A stretch of DNA of 64,000 nt. Source: Clostridium tepidum. Its GTDB lineage: Bacteria; Bacillota; Clostridia; Clostridiales; Clostridiaceae. Both the position numbers and the translations under genes were made by a program. This document shows positions 19,891 to 28,862 of the stretch, in pieces. Location of the stretch: the NCBI RefSeq assembly GCF_002008345.1, contig NZ_MRAE01000013.1, forward strand, positions 1-64,000, written 5' to 3'. Position 1 is the stretch's first letter, and the number at the start of each line of letters is the position of its first letter. The notes beneath the pieces were generated by a model. It saw nothing but the letters and a program-made list of their open reading frames with translations. It searched no databases and was not told the DNA's origin.

Positions 19891-20140
19891 AAAAAAACCC
19901 ATCCCAACACATGGGACGAGTGTATTTTCGCGGTTCCACCCAATTTAATAGCAGTAAACTACTATTATCTCTTAATCCTTTAACGCAGGAAACGGTTATA
20001 CTTACTCAATTCAGTATACAACTCTAAGGTGGTTTTCAATAGAACTTATTCAGAAAATCTTTCAGCCTATGGATCTTCTTCTCTTTGAACAGTAATCTAT
20101 TTACTCTTCCTTTTCATAGTTTATAAATCTATTTTAATTT
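19891..20140 (-). promoter_or_regulatory. T-box riboswitch leader of thrS (Thr specifier ACC)
   Basis: On the minus strand GGTGGAACCGCG with a preceding G is the T-box motif (19930-19942). The terminator CGTCCCATG..TTGGGATGGG ends in seven T (19891-19920). The specifier loop region reads GAAAACCACCTTAGAGTTG, giving ACC for Thr. GGCTGAAAG lies in Stem I. Confidence 0.92.
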
Positions 20141-20146
20141 AGGTAT

Positions 20147-20175
20147 ATTATATTAGCTATAAAGTTAAATGTCAA
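20147..20175 (-). promoter_or_regulatory. sigma-A promoter of thrS
   Basis: Perfect consensus TTGACA (20170-20175) and TATAAT (20147-20152) with a 17-base spacer, just downstream of ytxC and upstream of the T-box leader. Confidence 0.85.
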
Positions 20176-20202
20176 CACTATAATACTTTTTTATATAATT
20201 TA

Positions 20203-21102
20203 TTAAAACTTATTATAATTATGCTTTAACTTAACATATTTATCACTATTATAAATGTTAACCCTTTCTTCAAAAACATTCTTTATTGTATTAATTAATT
20301 CTTTATTTGTACAATTTTCTATATTATATATATTAATTTCTTTAGGCACATTAGTTATAAGCCAACTTATAAGCATATCATCTATAGATATATTTTCTAC
20401 ATATTTAACATCAGAAATTTCTATATAAACCTCTTCTGTTAAATCATTTCCTTCAGAATCTTTCAAGGTATATTTTCCAGTAGAATCTATTAGTATATTT
20501 AATTTATCTAATTTACTTTCTTCTATCTCTACAAAATACTTCAATAATTTTATAAATTCATTATATTCTTTATCTACCATATATTTTTCTACTATTTTAT
20601 CTACTATACCTTTTATATCTTTAAATAATTCCCTGCACCTAAAAGTTAAAAACCCATCTATATTTATTTCATTATTTTCATCAACACACTTTTTAATTTT
20701 TTTTATTATCTCATTTTTTTTATTTAAACAATAAATAGAGTCTTCTATATATCTTTTATCCTTATCTTTTAAAACATCTGAGATTTTTTCTAATAATTCT
20801 TTTCTTTCATCTTTTTTTATAAAAAAATACGCATCTTCAATAAATTTATTAAGTTCTTTTTTTATAAATCTATCTATAGTTACATCATATAATATATTTA
20901 CTAGCTCATTACTAATTAAATCTATAACTTTTTTATCTAAAAATTTTTCTTCACAGTATATTTTTATGAAGTGAGTTTTATCTTCTATATTTTCTGACAA
21001 TCCTACTACAACATTTCTTGATTGAAAATATTCCTTTAATTCTACTAATTTATAAATCAAATCTTCTCTTTCATTATTATAGACTATTGTAAATAACAAC
21101 AT
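20203..21102 (-). CDS. ytxC: YtxC-like sporulation protein
   Basis: 299 residues. The central block INIDGFLTFRCRELFKDIKG and the C-terminal SWLITNVPKEINIYN region resemble the putative sporulation protein YtxC family, whose exact role is unknown. It is charged, with no signal peptide or membrane segment. YtxC lies next to thrS in B. subtilis, and the same neighbour relationship is kept here. Start ATG 21102. Confidence 0.8.
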   Translation of the reverse strand: MLLFTIVYNNEREDLIYKLVELKEYFQSRNVVVGLSENIEDKTHFIKIYCEEKFLDKKVIDLISNELVNILYDVTIDRFIKKELNKFIEDAYFFIKKDERKELLEKISDVLKDKDKRYIEDSIYCLNKKNEIIKKIKKCVDENNEINIDGFLTFRCRELFKDIKGIVDKIVEKYMVDKEYNEFIKLLKYFVEIEESKLDKLNILIDSTGKYTLKDSEGNDLTEEVYIEISDVKYVENISIDDMLISWLITNVPKEINIYNIENCTNKELINTIKNVFEERVNIYNSDKYVKLKHNYNKF

Positions 21103-21257
21103 AATCTCACTCCTTTCCTTAGAAATAGTATGTGTTTAAAATAAATTCATATACTAAACAATTATAAAAAAATATCGACATATTCTTTTAAGATGTTGAA
21201 AATTTTTTTAAATAAAACTAATATAATACTTAGCATACTTTTTAAGGAGAATTTATT

Positions 21258-21965
21258 ATGAAATTAGCTTTAGTAGATAATAGAATTTCTGATGAGGAAA
21301 AAAATAATTTAGAGAAAAGAAATATAAAAGTCATATTGTGCCCTTCTAGCAATCTTCTATATCCAGCTGTTTGTGGTCATCCTGATATGCTATTGCATAT
21401 AATAGATGAGCAAACTATTATTGTACATAAAAATACAGACAAAGAATTTGTAAAATTATTAAAAAATTTAGGAATTAATGTTATATTATCTAGTAAATCT
21501 TTAGAAAATAAATATCCTGAAGATATAATATTGAATGCATTAAATATTGGAGATATATTCATGCACAAATTAAATTATACAGATCCTAATTTACTATCTT
21601 TGATAAAACATAAAAAATTATTAAATATTAACCAAGGATATTCTAAATGTTCTACTGCTATAGTTTCACCAAATGCAGTAATGACTAGTGATATCAAAAT
21701 AGAAAAATTACTAAAAAAAAATGATATAGATGTGCTTTTATTACCACCAGGTGATATAATTTTACCAGGTTTAAATTATGGGTTTATTGGTGGTACCTGC
21801 GGACTTTTAGATGATAATACACTTGCTTTTTATGGTAATTTAAATATGTATAAATATGGTAATGAAGTTTTAAATTTCTTAAAAAAACATAATGTTAAAC
21901 CTGTATTTTTGAGCGAAGGTAAATTAATCGATAGGGGTAGTATTTTTTGTTTAGATATTAGGTAG
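21258..21965 (+). CDS. DUF6873-like protein of the guanidino-group-modifying (GME) fold
   Basis: 235 residues. The segments NQGYSKCSTAIVSPNAVMTS, DIILPGLNYGFIGGTCGLL and AFYGNL recall the DUF6873 family, related by fold to peptidylarginine deiminases and amidinotransferases. The function is unknown. A Cys sits in FIGGTCGLL but I cannot confirm a catalytic triad. It is the only plus-strand gene of the first 34 kb, diverges from ytxC, and faces the ABC exporter genes. AAGGAG precedes ATG 21258. Confidence 0.6.
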   Translation: MKLALVDNRISDEEKNNLEKRNIKVILCPSSNLLYPAVCGHPDMLLHIIDEQTIIVHKNTDKEFVKLLKNLGINVILSSKSLENKYPEDIILNALNIGDIFMHKLNYTDPNLLSLIKHKKLLNINQGYSKCSTAIVSPNAVMTSDIKIEKLLKKNDIDVLLLPPGDIILPGLNYGFIGGTCGLLDDNTLAFYGNLNMYKYGNEVLNFLKKHNVKPVFLSEGKLIDRGSIFCLDIR

Positions 21966-22154
21966 TAATTACATTGAAATAAATTTATTTTTGCAAATTT
22001 ATCAATACAATAATAAAAATTTATTTTAACATATATTATTATTTCAAAAAAATTACATAATTCATTTTTAAGTATATTACATTTTTTAAGTGTAATATGT
22101 TGTATGAGTATTAGAAATATTTTTATTGTGGGATTTGCTCATTTATAAAAAGTT

Positions 22155-22246
22155 AGTTAAATTAAAAAAGATTTAATCTTAATTTACAAATAAAAATGTA
22201 TTTTTTATTTTAAGTATATTAAAATTAAATCTTTTTTAATTTAACT
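22155..22246. terminator. bidirectional terminator with 23-base arms
   Basis: Perfect 23-base inverted repeat 22155-22177 / 22224-22246, with five more pairs after one mismatch. The arms contain A6 and T6 runs, so either strand can terminate. It lies between the convergent genes at 21,258 and 22,245, and its right arm overlaps the stop codon of the latter. Confidence 0.7.
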
Positions 22247-23813
22247 ATTTCATCTCTATTTTTTCAAATATGCCTTTAGATAATAGTATTCCTATAAAAC
22301 TAATAAAACAATTATATAAAATCATAGCAACATACATATAAATTGTTCCGAATCCTCCTCCATATCTAAGAGAAAGTATTATAGATATTATTATTCCTGG
22401 AAATACCACTACTATTAATAAAATAAATTTTAATGTAGTCCCTATGACTTTACTAATATTGCTACCAAAAAATCTTCTTAAAACTAAATCAACATAGACA
22501 AATATTGCTCCAAAGCTTACATAAGTTAATGTAGCCAACAATATAACTATAAAATTAGGCTTAAATATAATCCCACTAATTATAAACAATACAAATCCAT
22601 CAACAAAATTTTTAATATGATTAGCAAAAGTAGCGTAAAAAATTTTAATTTCTGAACTTTCTGGAATTAAGTATATATAAGGTTTAGATAGCTCTTCAGA
22701 CCACTTCCCCTGAAATGTAAATATTAATAACATATATACTGCAAAATATATAACTGTATTTATATCACTATTTTTATTATTCATAAAAAATCCAAAAACT
22801 AAAGAACTTATCCCCATTATTAAAGTCATCTTATCTACAAAGAAAAATCCACTTCTTTTATACTCTAAAAATTGTCTTTCAAATATACTTTTAGCTCCTT
22901 TTGATTTTAATACTCCAATAATGTTTTTTCTTTTCATAGGTTTATTTAAATCTAAATTTCCTTTACCTTTTTTAGCTCTTTCTATTTTTCTTTCATTAAC
23001 TTCGGTAGCTGACATGGCATCCTCATAATAATCCGTTTTTAGAATATATATTATAAATATTATAAATATTATAAATAAGAGTACTCCTAATAAGTTTATA
23101 AAAAATTTGTTATTTATACCTTCTATGGCAGCATTAAATATATTTATATTCCATCCTAGAAAAGGTATTCTAGAAAACATATCTAAACCTAAAAAAGTTA
23201 TAAAAGCTAATTTTATAGATTTTACTTTAAATAATGTCCATAAAAAACCTATTCCAAATAATCCCAATAATAAATTAAGAGTATTCTTTATAAAATTTCT
23301 ATATTTTTCTTCTTTAGCAGCTATAGAATATATTAATACAGATATGGTTGAATAAGAAAACATTAACGTAAATATCCCTACTATTATTGCTATAGCACCA
23401 TTCTTACTTATAGAAAATAAATTATAAAGATTGGGTATTTGGAATAATAGTAACACAAGCATAATTATACTTTTATATAATTCTTTCAAGAATCCATATA
23501 GTAATACTCTTTGAGGTGGGATAGGAGCTGTAAATAAAAAATTCACATCACTTAATCTAAAAAGATTTTTACCGTTTTGGGTACCTGCATTAATAGCACT
23601 AAATATTGCATATAAAGTTGCAATAGTAGCTATAGCATTAAAAATTTCTTTTCCATTCTTCATCCTATTATTACTTGAATCTGGAGATATAATTAAAACA
23701 AAAGCTAAAAGTGCTATAAAAAAAATATATAATATAGCTTTAGCAGGCTTATTTTTTAGTTGTTTAAAATAATTTTTTATACTTTTTCTAACTATGTAGC
23801 TAAGAGATCCCAT
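22245..23813 (-). CDS. ABC exporter membrane subunit (putative ABC exporter family)
   Basis: 522 residues with about ten or more hydrophobic segments, including AILYIFFIALLAFVLIIS near the N-terminus and ILLIVVVFPGIIISIILSL near the C-terminus. The motif LSDVNFLFTAPIPPQRVLLY is characteristic of the putative ABC exporter permeases of Firmicutes. Substrate unknown. It follows its ATPase with a one-base gap. It ends inside a strong bidirectional terminator. Confidence 0.75.
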   Translation of the reverse strand: MGSLSYIVRKSIKNYFKQLKNKPAKAILYIFFIALLAFVLIISPDSSNNRMKNGKEIFNAIATIATLYAIFSAINAGTQNGKNLFRLSDVNFLFTAPIPPQRVLLYGFLKELYKSIIMLVLLLFQIPNLYNLFSISKNGAIAIIVGIFTLMFSYSTISVLIYSIAAKEEKYRNFIKNTLNLLLGLFGIGFLWTLFKVKSIKLAFITFLGLDMFSRIPFLGWNINIFNAAIEGINNKFFINLLGVLLFIIFIIFIIYILKTDYYEDAMSATEVNERKIERAKKGKGNLDLNKPMKRKNIIGVLKSKGAKSIFERQFLEYKRSGFFFVDKMTLIMGISSLVFGFFMNNKNSDINTVIYFAVYMLLIFTFQGKWSEELSKPYIYLIPESSEIKIFYATFANHIKNFVDGFVLFIISGIIFKPNFIVILLATLTYVSFGAIFVYVDLVLRRFFGSNISKVIGTTLKFILLIVVVFPGIIISIILSLRYGGGFGTIYMYVAMILYNCFISFIGILLSKGIFEKIEMK

Positions 23814-23814
23814 A

Positions 23815-24510
23815 TTATCCCTCCGTTACTTCAAAAAATATTTCTTCTAAAGATTCGTTTTTATTAATCAATTCTTCCTTAGTCCTTGAAAAAACTATAT
23901 TTCCTTCTTTCATTATTAACGCCTTATCCCATATTTCCGATATACTGTCTATTATATGAGTACTAATAATCACTGATGCACCCTCTTTTTTTAACTCCAA
24001 GAAAACTTTTTTTAATTCTTTTATAGCTTTAGGATCTAATCCTATCATAGGTTCATCAAATAATATAACCTTAGGGCTAGTAATTAAAGCTGAACATATA
24101 CTAACCTTTTGTTGCATACCCTTTGATAACTCTGAGCCTAATTTATCTTTTTTATCCCATAAATCAAACCTTTTTAACATACTTTCAGCTTTATCTTTAT
24201 AATCCTGTATTTTATAAGCATTAGCCATATATTCAATATGCTCATAAACAGTCAATAAATCATATAAAGCTGGTACCTCTGGTACATAAGCAAATTTAGA
24301 TTTAGCTTCTAAGCTTTTATTATTTTTACCACAAATAGTTATTTCTCCTTGAAATCTTAAAAGGCCTGCAATGGCTTTTATACTTGTACTTTTTCCCGCT
24401 CCATTGGGTCCTAAAAGCACCGCTATTTCCCCTTCATTAACATCAAAAGAAACATTATTTACCGCTTTAAATTTACGATAATTTTTAGATAATCCTTTTA
24501 CAGTAAGCAT
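23815..24510 (-). CDS. ABC transporter ATP-binding protein (exporter type)
   Basis: 231 residues. Walker A is LLGPNGAGKSTSIKAI, the signature is LSKGMQQKVS (a variant of LSGGQ), Walker B is VILFDEPMIGLDP and the H-loop is ISTHIID. The short size and CcmA/YxlF-like sequence fit an export system paired with the downstream membrane protein. Possible roles include peptide or lipid export or immunity. Confidence 0.88.
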   Translation of the reverse strand: MLTVKGLSKNYRKFKAVNNVSFDVNEGEIAVLLGPNGAGKSTSIKAIAGLLRFQGEITICGKNNKSLEAKSKFAYVPEVPALYDLLTVYEHIEYMANAYKIQDYKDKAESMLKRFDLWDKKDKLGSELSKGMQQKVSICSALITSPKVILFDEPMIGLDPKAIKELKKVFLELKKEGASVIISTHIIDSISEIWDKALIMKEGNIVFSRTKEELINKNESLEEIFFEVTEG

Positions 24511-24818
24511 TAATTATCCCCCTTAAAATAAATTTTAAATAAAAAATTATTAATCCCCAATTATCAGAAATTTTCTCGCAAATTTTATTAACATAATTAG
24601 GTCAAAATAATTATATTTACAAATACATTAAAACAATGAAGAAATATATAGAAACAATGACCAAATCAATTTTTATTAAAGATATTTACTATTTATAAAT
24701 TAAAATTTTATTCTTAAATTCAATATTTTTCTCTTTTCATTAAATAAATAGATTACAAATTTGTATAATCATAAATTTTTAAAACATATTTATTCTAACT
24801 ATACAAAATACTTAACAA
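24511..24818. other. AT-rich intergenic stretch
   Basis: About 300 bases between the ABC ATPase start and the terminator of the tRNA cluster. It presumably holds the exporter promoter; I see no convincing gene or structured element. Confidence 0.5.
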
Positions 24819-24862
24819 AAAGGCTTATGCTTTAACTTCTTATAGTCAAAGCATAAGCCTTT
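24819..24862 (-). terminator. Rho-independent terminator of the tRNA cluster
   Basis: Perfect 15-base arms AAAGGCTTATGCTTT / AAAGCATAAGCCTTT followed on the minus strand by TTTG, 18 bases past tRNA-Cys. Confidence 0.85.
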
Positions 24863-24880
24863 CTTATAACATTATTTAAT

Positions 24881-24954
24881 TGGAGGCGCCACCCAGATTT
24901 GAACTGGGGATAAAGGCTTTGCAGGCCTCTGCCTTACCACTTGGCCATAGCGCC
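24881..24954 (-). tRNA. tRNA-Cys (GCA)
   Basis: Cloverleaf with acceptor GGCGCTA/TGGCGCC, anticodon GCA in CCTGCAAAG, and an encoded CCA end. Last gene of the five-tRNA cluster. Confidence 0.97.
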
Positions 24955-24961
24955 ATAATTA

Positions 24962-25036
24962 TGGAGCGGAAGACGAGATTCGAACTCGCGACGTTCACCT
25001 TGGCAAGGTGACGCTCTACCACTGAGCCACTCCCGC
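24962..25036 (-). tRNA. tRNA-Gly (GCC)
   Basis: Acceptor GCGGGAG/CTTCCGC, anticodon GCC in CTTGCCAAG, T-loop GTTCGAATC, encoded CCA. Confidence 0.97.
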
Positions 25037-25040
25037 AATA

Positions 25041-25116
<76 letters not shown>

Positions 25117-25119
25117 ATA

Positions 25120-25196
25120 TGGCGACCCAGAAGGGGCTCGAACCCTCGACCTCCGGCGTGACAGGCCGGCACTCTAACCAACTGAGCCACTGGGCC
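25120..25196 (-). tRNA. tRNA-Asp (GTC)
   Basis: Acceptor GGCCCAG/CTGGGTC, anticodon GTC in CTGTCAC, T-loop GTTCGAGCC, encoded CCA. Confidence 0.97.
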
Positions 25197-25214
25197 ATTA
25201 ATATATATATTTTA

Positions 25215-25290
25215 TGGTGGGCACAACAGGGCTCGAACCTGTGACCCCCTGCTTGTAAGGCAGATGCTCTCCCAGCTGAGCTATGCGCCC
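25215..25290 (-). tRNA. tRNA-Val (TAC)
   Basis: Acceptor GGGCGCA/TGTGCCC, anticodon TAC in CCTTACAAG, T-loop GTTCGAGCC, encoded CCA. First gene of the cluster. Confidence 0.97.
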
Positions 25291-25327
25291 ATAAAATTTA
25301 TATATCATGATTCTTAATACATTTTAT

Positions 25328-25356
25328 ATTATACTAATACAAATAAATTTTGTCAA
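25328..25356 (-). promoter_or_regulatory. sigma-A promoter of the tRNA cluster
   Basis: TTGACA (25351-25356) and TATAAT (25328-25333) with a 17-base spacer, about 40 bases upstream of tRNA-Val. Confidence 0.85.
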
Positions 25357-25394
25357 TATATTTTTTCATTTGATAATGAAATATCCAGCTTATT

Positions 25395-26474
25395 CTACTT
25401 ATCTTTTCTAATATCTACGAAAAACTCATTATTATGTATGTTTGCTTCTTCCATAGTATACATATCTCTCATAATATTTAATGCAGCCTCTATTATTAAA
25501 AATTCAAGAGGACAACCAGTTCCTTCTCCTAGTCTCATTTCCAAATTTAAGTTTGGATTCAATTCTAATTCTTTAACCGCATATTCAGCACCTGGCTCCA
25601 CCGGCAAATGAGATGGAAACATAAAATCTTTAACATCACCACATATCTTATACGCACATAAAGCTGCAGCATAAGATATTATTCCATCAATGACTATAGG
25701 AACTCTATTTTTAGCTGCTCCTAAAAAACATCCGCAAAGTCCAGCTATATCAAATCCACCAACCTTTGACAACACATCTATAGCATCCTCTTTATTAGGA
25801 TTATTTAATTTTATAGAATTTTTTATTACTCTTTTTTTATTTTCAAATTGTTCTTCTGTAAGTCCAGACCCTTTTCCAACAACTAAATCTGAATCTATAT
25901 CCAAAAGAACACTAATTACAGCTGCACTAGTAGAAGTATTACACATTCCAGCCTCACCTGTGCCAAACAAATTGTAACCTTCAGCTACTAGCTTGTCTAC
26001 CATTTCTATACCTACTTCAATAGCTCTAATAGTTTCTTCTCTAGTCATAGCAGGTTCTTTAGCCATATTTTTAGTTCCATATGCTATCTTTTTATTAATT
26101 ATTTTAGGATTATTAAAATCCGTTTTTACTCCAACATCTACTACACATATTTCTGAATTTGCAAAGCTAGACAACACACCTATACCTGTAAATCCTTTTG
26201 TATAATTGTTAGTTATTAAAGCTGTTAGTTCTAAGGGGCATGCGCTTACTCCTTCTTCCCATACTCCATTATCTGAACACATTATTACAGTTATTTTTTT
26301 GTTGACTTTATTTTTTACTTTACCAGTTATTCCTGCAATTCTTACCGCTATTTCTTCTAATTGCCCTAAGCTACCTATGGGCTTACTTAATTTGTCCATC
26401 CTTTTCCAAGCATTTTTCATAGCCTGTTTATATAATGGATGTATATTTTTTACTGTTTCATTTAATAGCTTCAT
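25395..26474 (-). CDS. cobT: nicotinate-nucleotide--dimethylbenzimidazole phosphoribosyltransferase
   Basis: 359 residues of the CobT family, which activates the lower-ligand base of cobalamin as its alpha-ribotide. Seen are SKPIGSLGQLEEIAVRIAGI, MCSDNGVWEEGVSACP, FGTGEAGMCNTSTSAA and, near the C-terminus, LPVEPGAEYA with the general-base Glu. No other cobalamin gene is adjacent and no cobalamin riboswitch is visible upstream, so it may serve base remodelling or salvage. Start ATG 26474. Confidence 0.93.
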   Translation of the reverse strand: MKLLNETVKNIHPLYKQAMKNAWKRMDKLSKPIGSLGQLEEIAVRIAGITGKVKNKVNKKITVIMCSDNGVWEEGVSACPLELTALITNNYTKGFTGIGVLSSFANSEICVVDVGVKTDFNNPKIINKKIAYGTKNMAKEPAMTREETIRAIEVGIEMVDKLVAEGYNLFGTGEAGMCNTSTSAAVISVLLDIDSDLVVGKGSGLTEEQFENKKRVIKNSIKLNNPNKEDAIDVLSKVGGFDIAGLCGCFLGAAKNRVPIVIDGIISYAAALCAYKICGDVKDFMFPSHLPVEPGAEYAVKELELNPNLNLEMRLGEGTGCPLEFLIIEAALNIMRDMYTMEEANIHNNEFFVDIRKDK

Positions 26475-26656
26475 TTGAGCAACTCCCCTTAAAATATACC
26501 TTTATACTCTATTTACAAATACAATCTTGAAATGATAAATATAATATAGTTAAATTTCTTAATTTTTATTACAAATAATTTAGAATAATTATATAAACAT
26601 TATATTACTTAAGAATATTCCTTTCAAGAGAAGTCGCAAATATTTTAATAATTTTA

Positions 26657-27547
26657 CTATTTATTGTTCGTACTTTCTTTTAATAATTTTCCTATTTGTT
26701 CATGAGTAAATATATATGATTTATTACAAAAATGGCATCTTAATTCTTCCTCTTTGCCTTCGTCATATATTTCTTTTAAATCTTTTTCTCCTACACTTGC
26801 AAGAGCTCTCTCTACTCTTTCACGAGAACAATCACATCTATATTGGGGTTCTATACTTTCTAATATGTTTAAATCCATATCCTCAAATATATATTCCAAT
26901 ATCTCTTCTATTGTCATTCCCTTTGAAATCATTTCTGTAATAGAAGGTATTTCTTCTAATCTATAACTTATTAAATCTGCTAGCATTTCATCTGCATCAG
27001 GCATCATTTGTATTATAAATCCACCAGCTGATTTTATAGATAAATCCTTATCTACTAATACACCTAATCCTACTGCTGAAGGTGTTTGTTCTGATACTGT
27101 ATAATAATAAGCTAAATCTTCTGCTATCTCTCCAGTATATATAGGAACTTGACCTACATAAGGCTCTTTTAACCCCATATCTCTTATAACTAATAGATTA
27201 CCATTTTTCCCAATAATCCCACTTACATCTAATTTACCTTTATTGTTTAGTTCCTTATCCGCTGTTGGATTACCCATATATCCTTTAACATGACCATCTG
27301 CGTAAGCTGTAACTACAATCCCTTTAGCAATACCACCACCATGAATTTGTAATGTTAAAGTTTCATTATCTGATTTTAATGTAGTTCCCATTAAAGCACC
27401 AGCCGTAAGCATTCTTCCTAAAGCAGCAGCTGCTGTTGGAGCACAATTATGTAATTTTACTCCTTCATTAACTAATTCTGTTGTTATAGCTCCTATTATC
27501 CTTACCTGTCCATCTTTAGCAATAGCTCTTACTAATTTATCTTTCAT
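26657..27547 (-). CDS. hslO: redox-regulated chaperone Hsp33
   Basis: 296 residues, the usual length. The C-terminal redox switch is present as CDCS (about 239) and CHFCNKSY (about 271), the zinc-binding C-x-C and C-x2-C motifs. The N-terminal half has the family segments [20 protein letters not shown] and [14 protein letters not shown]. On oxidation the cysteines form disulfides and the holdase becomes active. Monocistronic between cobT and a methyltransferase. Confidence 0.96.
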   Translation of the reverse strand: MKDKLVRAIAKDGQVRIIGAITTELVNEGVKLHNCAPTAAAALGRMLTAGALMGTTLKSDNETLTLQIHGGGIAKGIVVTAYADGHVKGYMGNPTADKELNNKGKLDVSGIIGKNGNLLVIRDMGLKEPYVGQVPIYTGEIAEDLAYYYTVSEQTPSAVGLGVLVDKDLSIKSAGGFIIQMMPDADEMLADLISYRLEEIPSITEMISKGMTIEEILEYIFEDMDLNILESIEPQYRCDCSRERVERALASVGEKDLKEIYDEGKEEELRCHFCNKSYIFTHEQIGKLLKESTNNK

Positions 27548-27584
27548 GCAAAATCACCTAACCTTCATAAATCTTGTTTTAAAA

Positions 27585-28325
27585 CTATTTAGTCAATATA
27601 TAAACTATTCTTTCTGTCTTGTCATTAATTTCTTTATTTTCATAATTATCTAATATCCTTAGTATTTTAAATCCATTATCTGATATAATCTTTTCTATTT
27701 CTTCTTCTTTGTATGCTCTTTCCTTATGTACTTCATCAAATCTTATATAATTATTTTCATCTTCTCTTATAAAAAATGTAATATCCATTTTAGTAATATT
27801 ATCTTTTATAGAATTTCTCCATATATATGTAATTTCATCATCATCATAACTAAAAAGGTTATTTCCTAAAATATTATTTAATTTATAATAAGAATTTATA
27901 TCAAATATAAATAACCCATCCTCTTTTAAATGGTCATATACATTTTTAAACATATTACTTAATGCTTTTTTTTCTAAAATATAATTTATACCATCTAAAC
28001 AACAAGTTATTAGATTAAATGTTTTGTTTAATTTTAAATTACATATATTTTGGCATACCAATTTACTTTTTATATTATTTTCTCTAAATTTATTTTCAGC
28101 TTCTGTTAACATATCATAAGAAAGATCTACTGCCCATATATTTTTAAAATATGTTGCTATTTCAATTGTCAAATTTCCAGTGCCACAAGCTAAATCTAAA
28201 TAATCTACTTTATTTAAATTAAACTCATCACATATATTTGTTATAGTTTTAGCCCATTTTTTATAATCTATATCCTCATTTATAAGTTCATCATATATGT
28301 GGGCAAATTCTCTATAACATTCCAT
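27585..28325 (-). CDS. class I SAM-dependent methyltransferase
   Basis: 246 residues with SAM motif I LDLACGTGNLTIEIATY, the acidic AVDLSYDML, and post-motif LFIFDINSYYKLN. The substrate is unknown. The opening MECYREFAHIYDELINED resembles a common Firmicute family of small methyltransferases. AAGGAG precedes ATG 28325. It lies 37 bases upstream of hslO and may share its transcript. Confidence 0.8.
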   Translation of the reverse strand: MECYREFAHIYDELINEDIDYKKWAKTITNICDEFNLNKVDYLDLACGTGNLTIEIATYFKNIWAVDLSYDMLTEAENKFRENNIKSKLVCQNICNLKLNKTFNLITCCLDGINYILEKKALSNMFKNVYDHLKEDGLFIFDINSYYKLNNILGNNLFSYDDDEITYIWRNSIKDNITKMDITFFIREDENNYIRFDEVHKERAYKEEEIEKIISDNGFKILRILDNYENKEINDKTERIVYILTK

Positions 28326-28357
28326 AGCTTAAACTCTCCTTAAATTATAAAAAATAT

Positions 28358-28396
28358 ACTTACCTAATAAATATTATATACTTTCATTAGGTAAGT
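28358..28396 (-). terminator. Rho-independent terminator of the SASP gene
   Basis: Arms ACTTACCTAAT / ATTAGGTAAGT; on the minus strand they are followed by ATATTTTTTATAA, 19 bases past the SASP stop. Confidence 0.8.
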
Positions 28397-28414
28397 CAAT
28401 AGAATAATATTTTG

Positions 28415-28684
28415 TTAAATATTATTTTTATCTTCACTCATCTTTAAAATTTCTTCATTCTTAGGAAGTTTAAGTTCTTTTTTTCTCTTAGTCATTATTC
28501 CCCCTATTCTTCCTGTTTCTTCTGAGGTTAGTCCTCCCCACCCTAATTTATCTACTTTATCTTTTAAGCCAAGTTCTGTCGCTATTTCATACTTCATTTT
28601 CTCCCTTAATTTTTCTTCTTTAGTAAGCTCCTTATTAGCTTTAATCTTAGATTTTATTACTTTTTTTAAAGGAGTTTTCGTCAT
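28415..28684 (-). CDS. small acid-soluble spore protein, alpha/beta type (divergent)
   Basis: 89 residues. The core KYEIATELGL contains the germination-protease cleavage-type site, and LGWGGLTSEETGRIGGIMTK matches the second conserved block of alpha/beta SASPs, which coat spore DNA. Unlike typical 60-70 residue SASPs it has a basic N-terminal extension (KKVIKSKIKANKELTKEEK) and a charged C-terminal tail. Expected to be expressed in the forespore under sigma-G; I did not identify that promoter. Confidence 0.88.
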   Translation of the reverse strand: MTKTPLKKVIKSKIKANKELTKEEKLREKMKYEIATELGLKDKVDKLGWGGLTSEETGRIGGIMTKRKKELKLPKNEEILKMSEDKNNI

Positions 28685-28862
28685 TTATATCCCTCCATAC
28701 AAATAATTTGTTATCATTATTATTTGCCTTGTAGGGGGATTTTATACCATTATCAAAAGAGGTTAAACTTTCATCTTCTTTCTAGCATAGTGTTTATTTA
28801 TTATTTAATTTCACTTTAAACAATTATAGTATTAAAATCAACAGTCATTAAATAAACATTTA

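Noticed and set aside
19858-19902. Upstream extension of thrS
   Set aside because: It translates the terminator part of the T-box leader; ATG 19857 has AAAGGAGG.
22074-22096. Tiny ORF and small hairpin near 22,074-22,145
   Set aside because: The ORF is 14 codons without a ribosome binding site; the stem is seven pairs and not followed by a T run.
26475-26656. Cobalamin riboswitch upstream of cobT
   Set aside because: No B12-box-like sequence and too little G+C in the gap.
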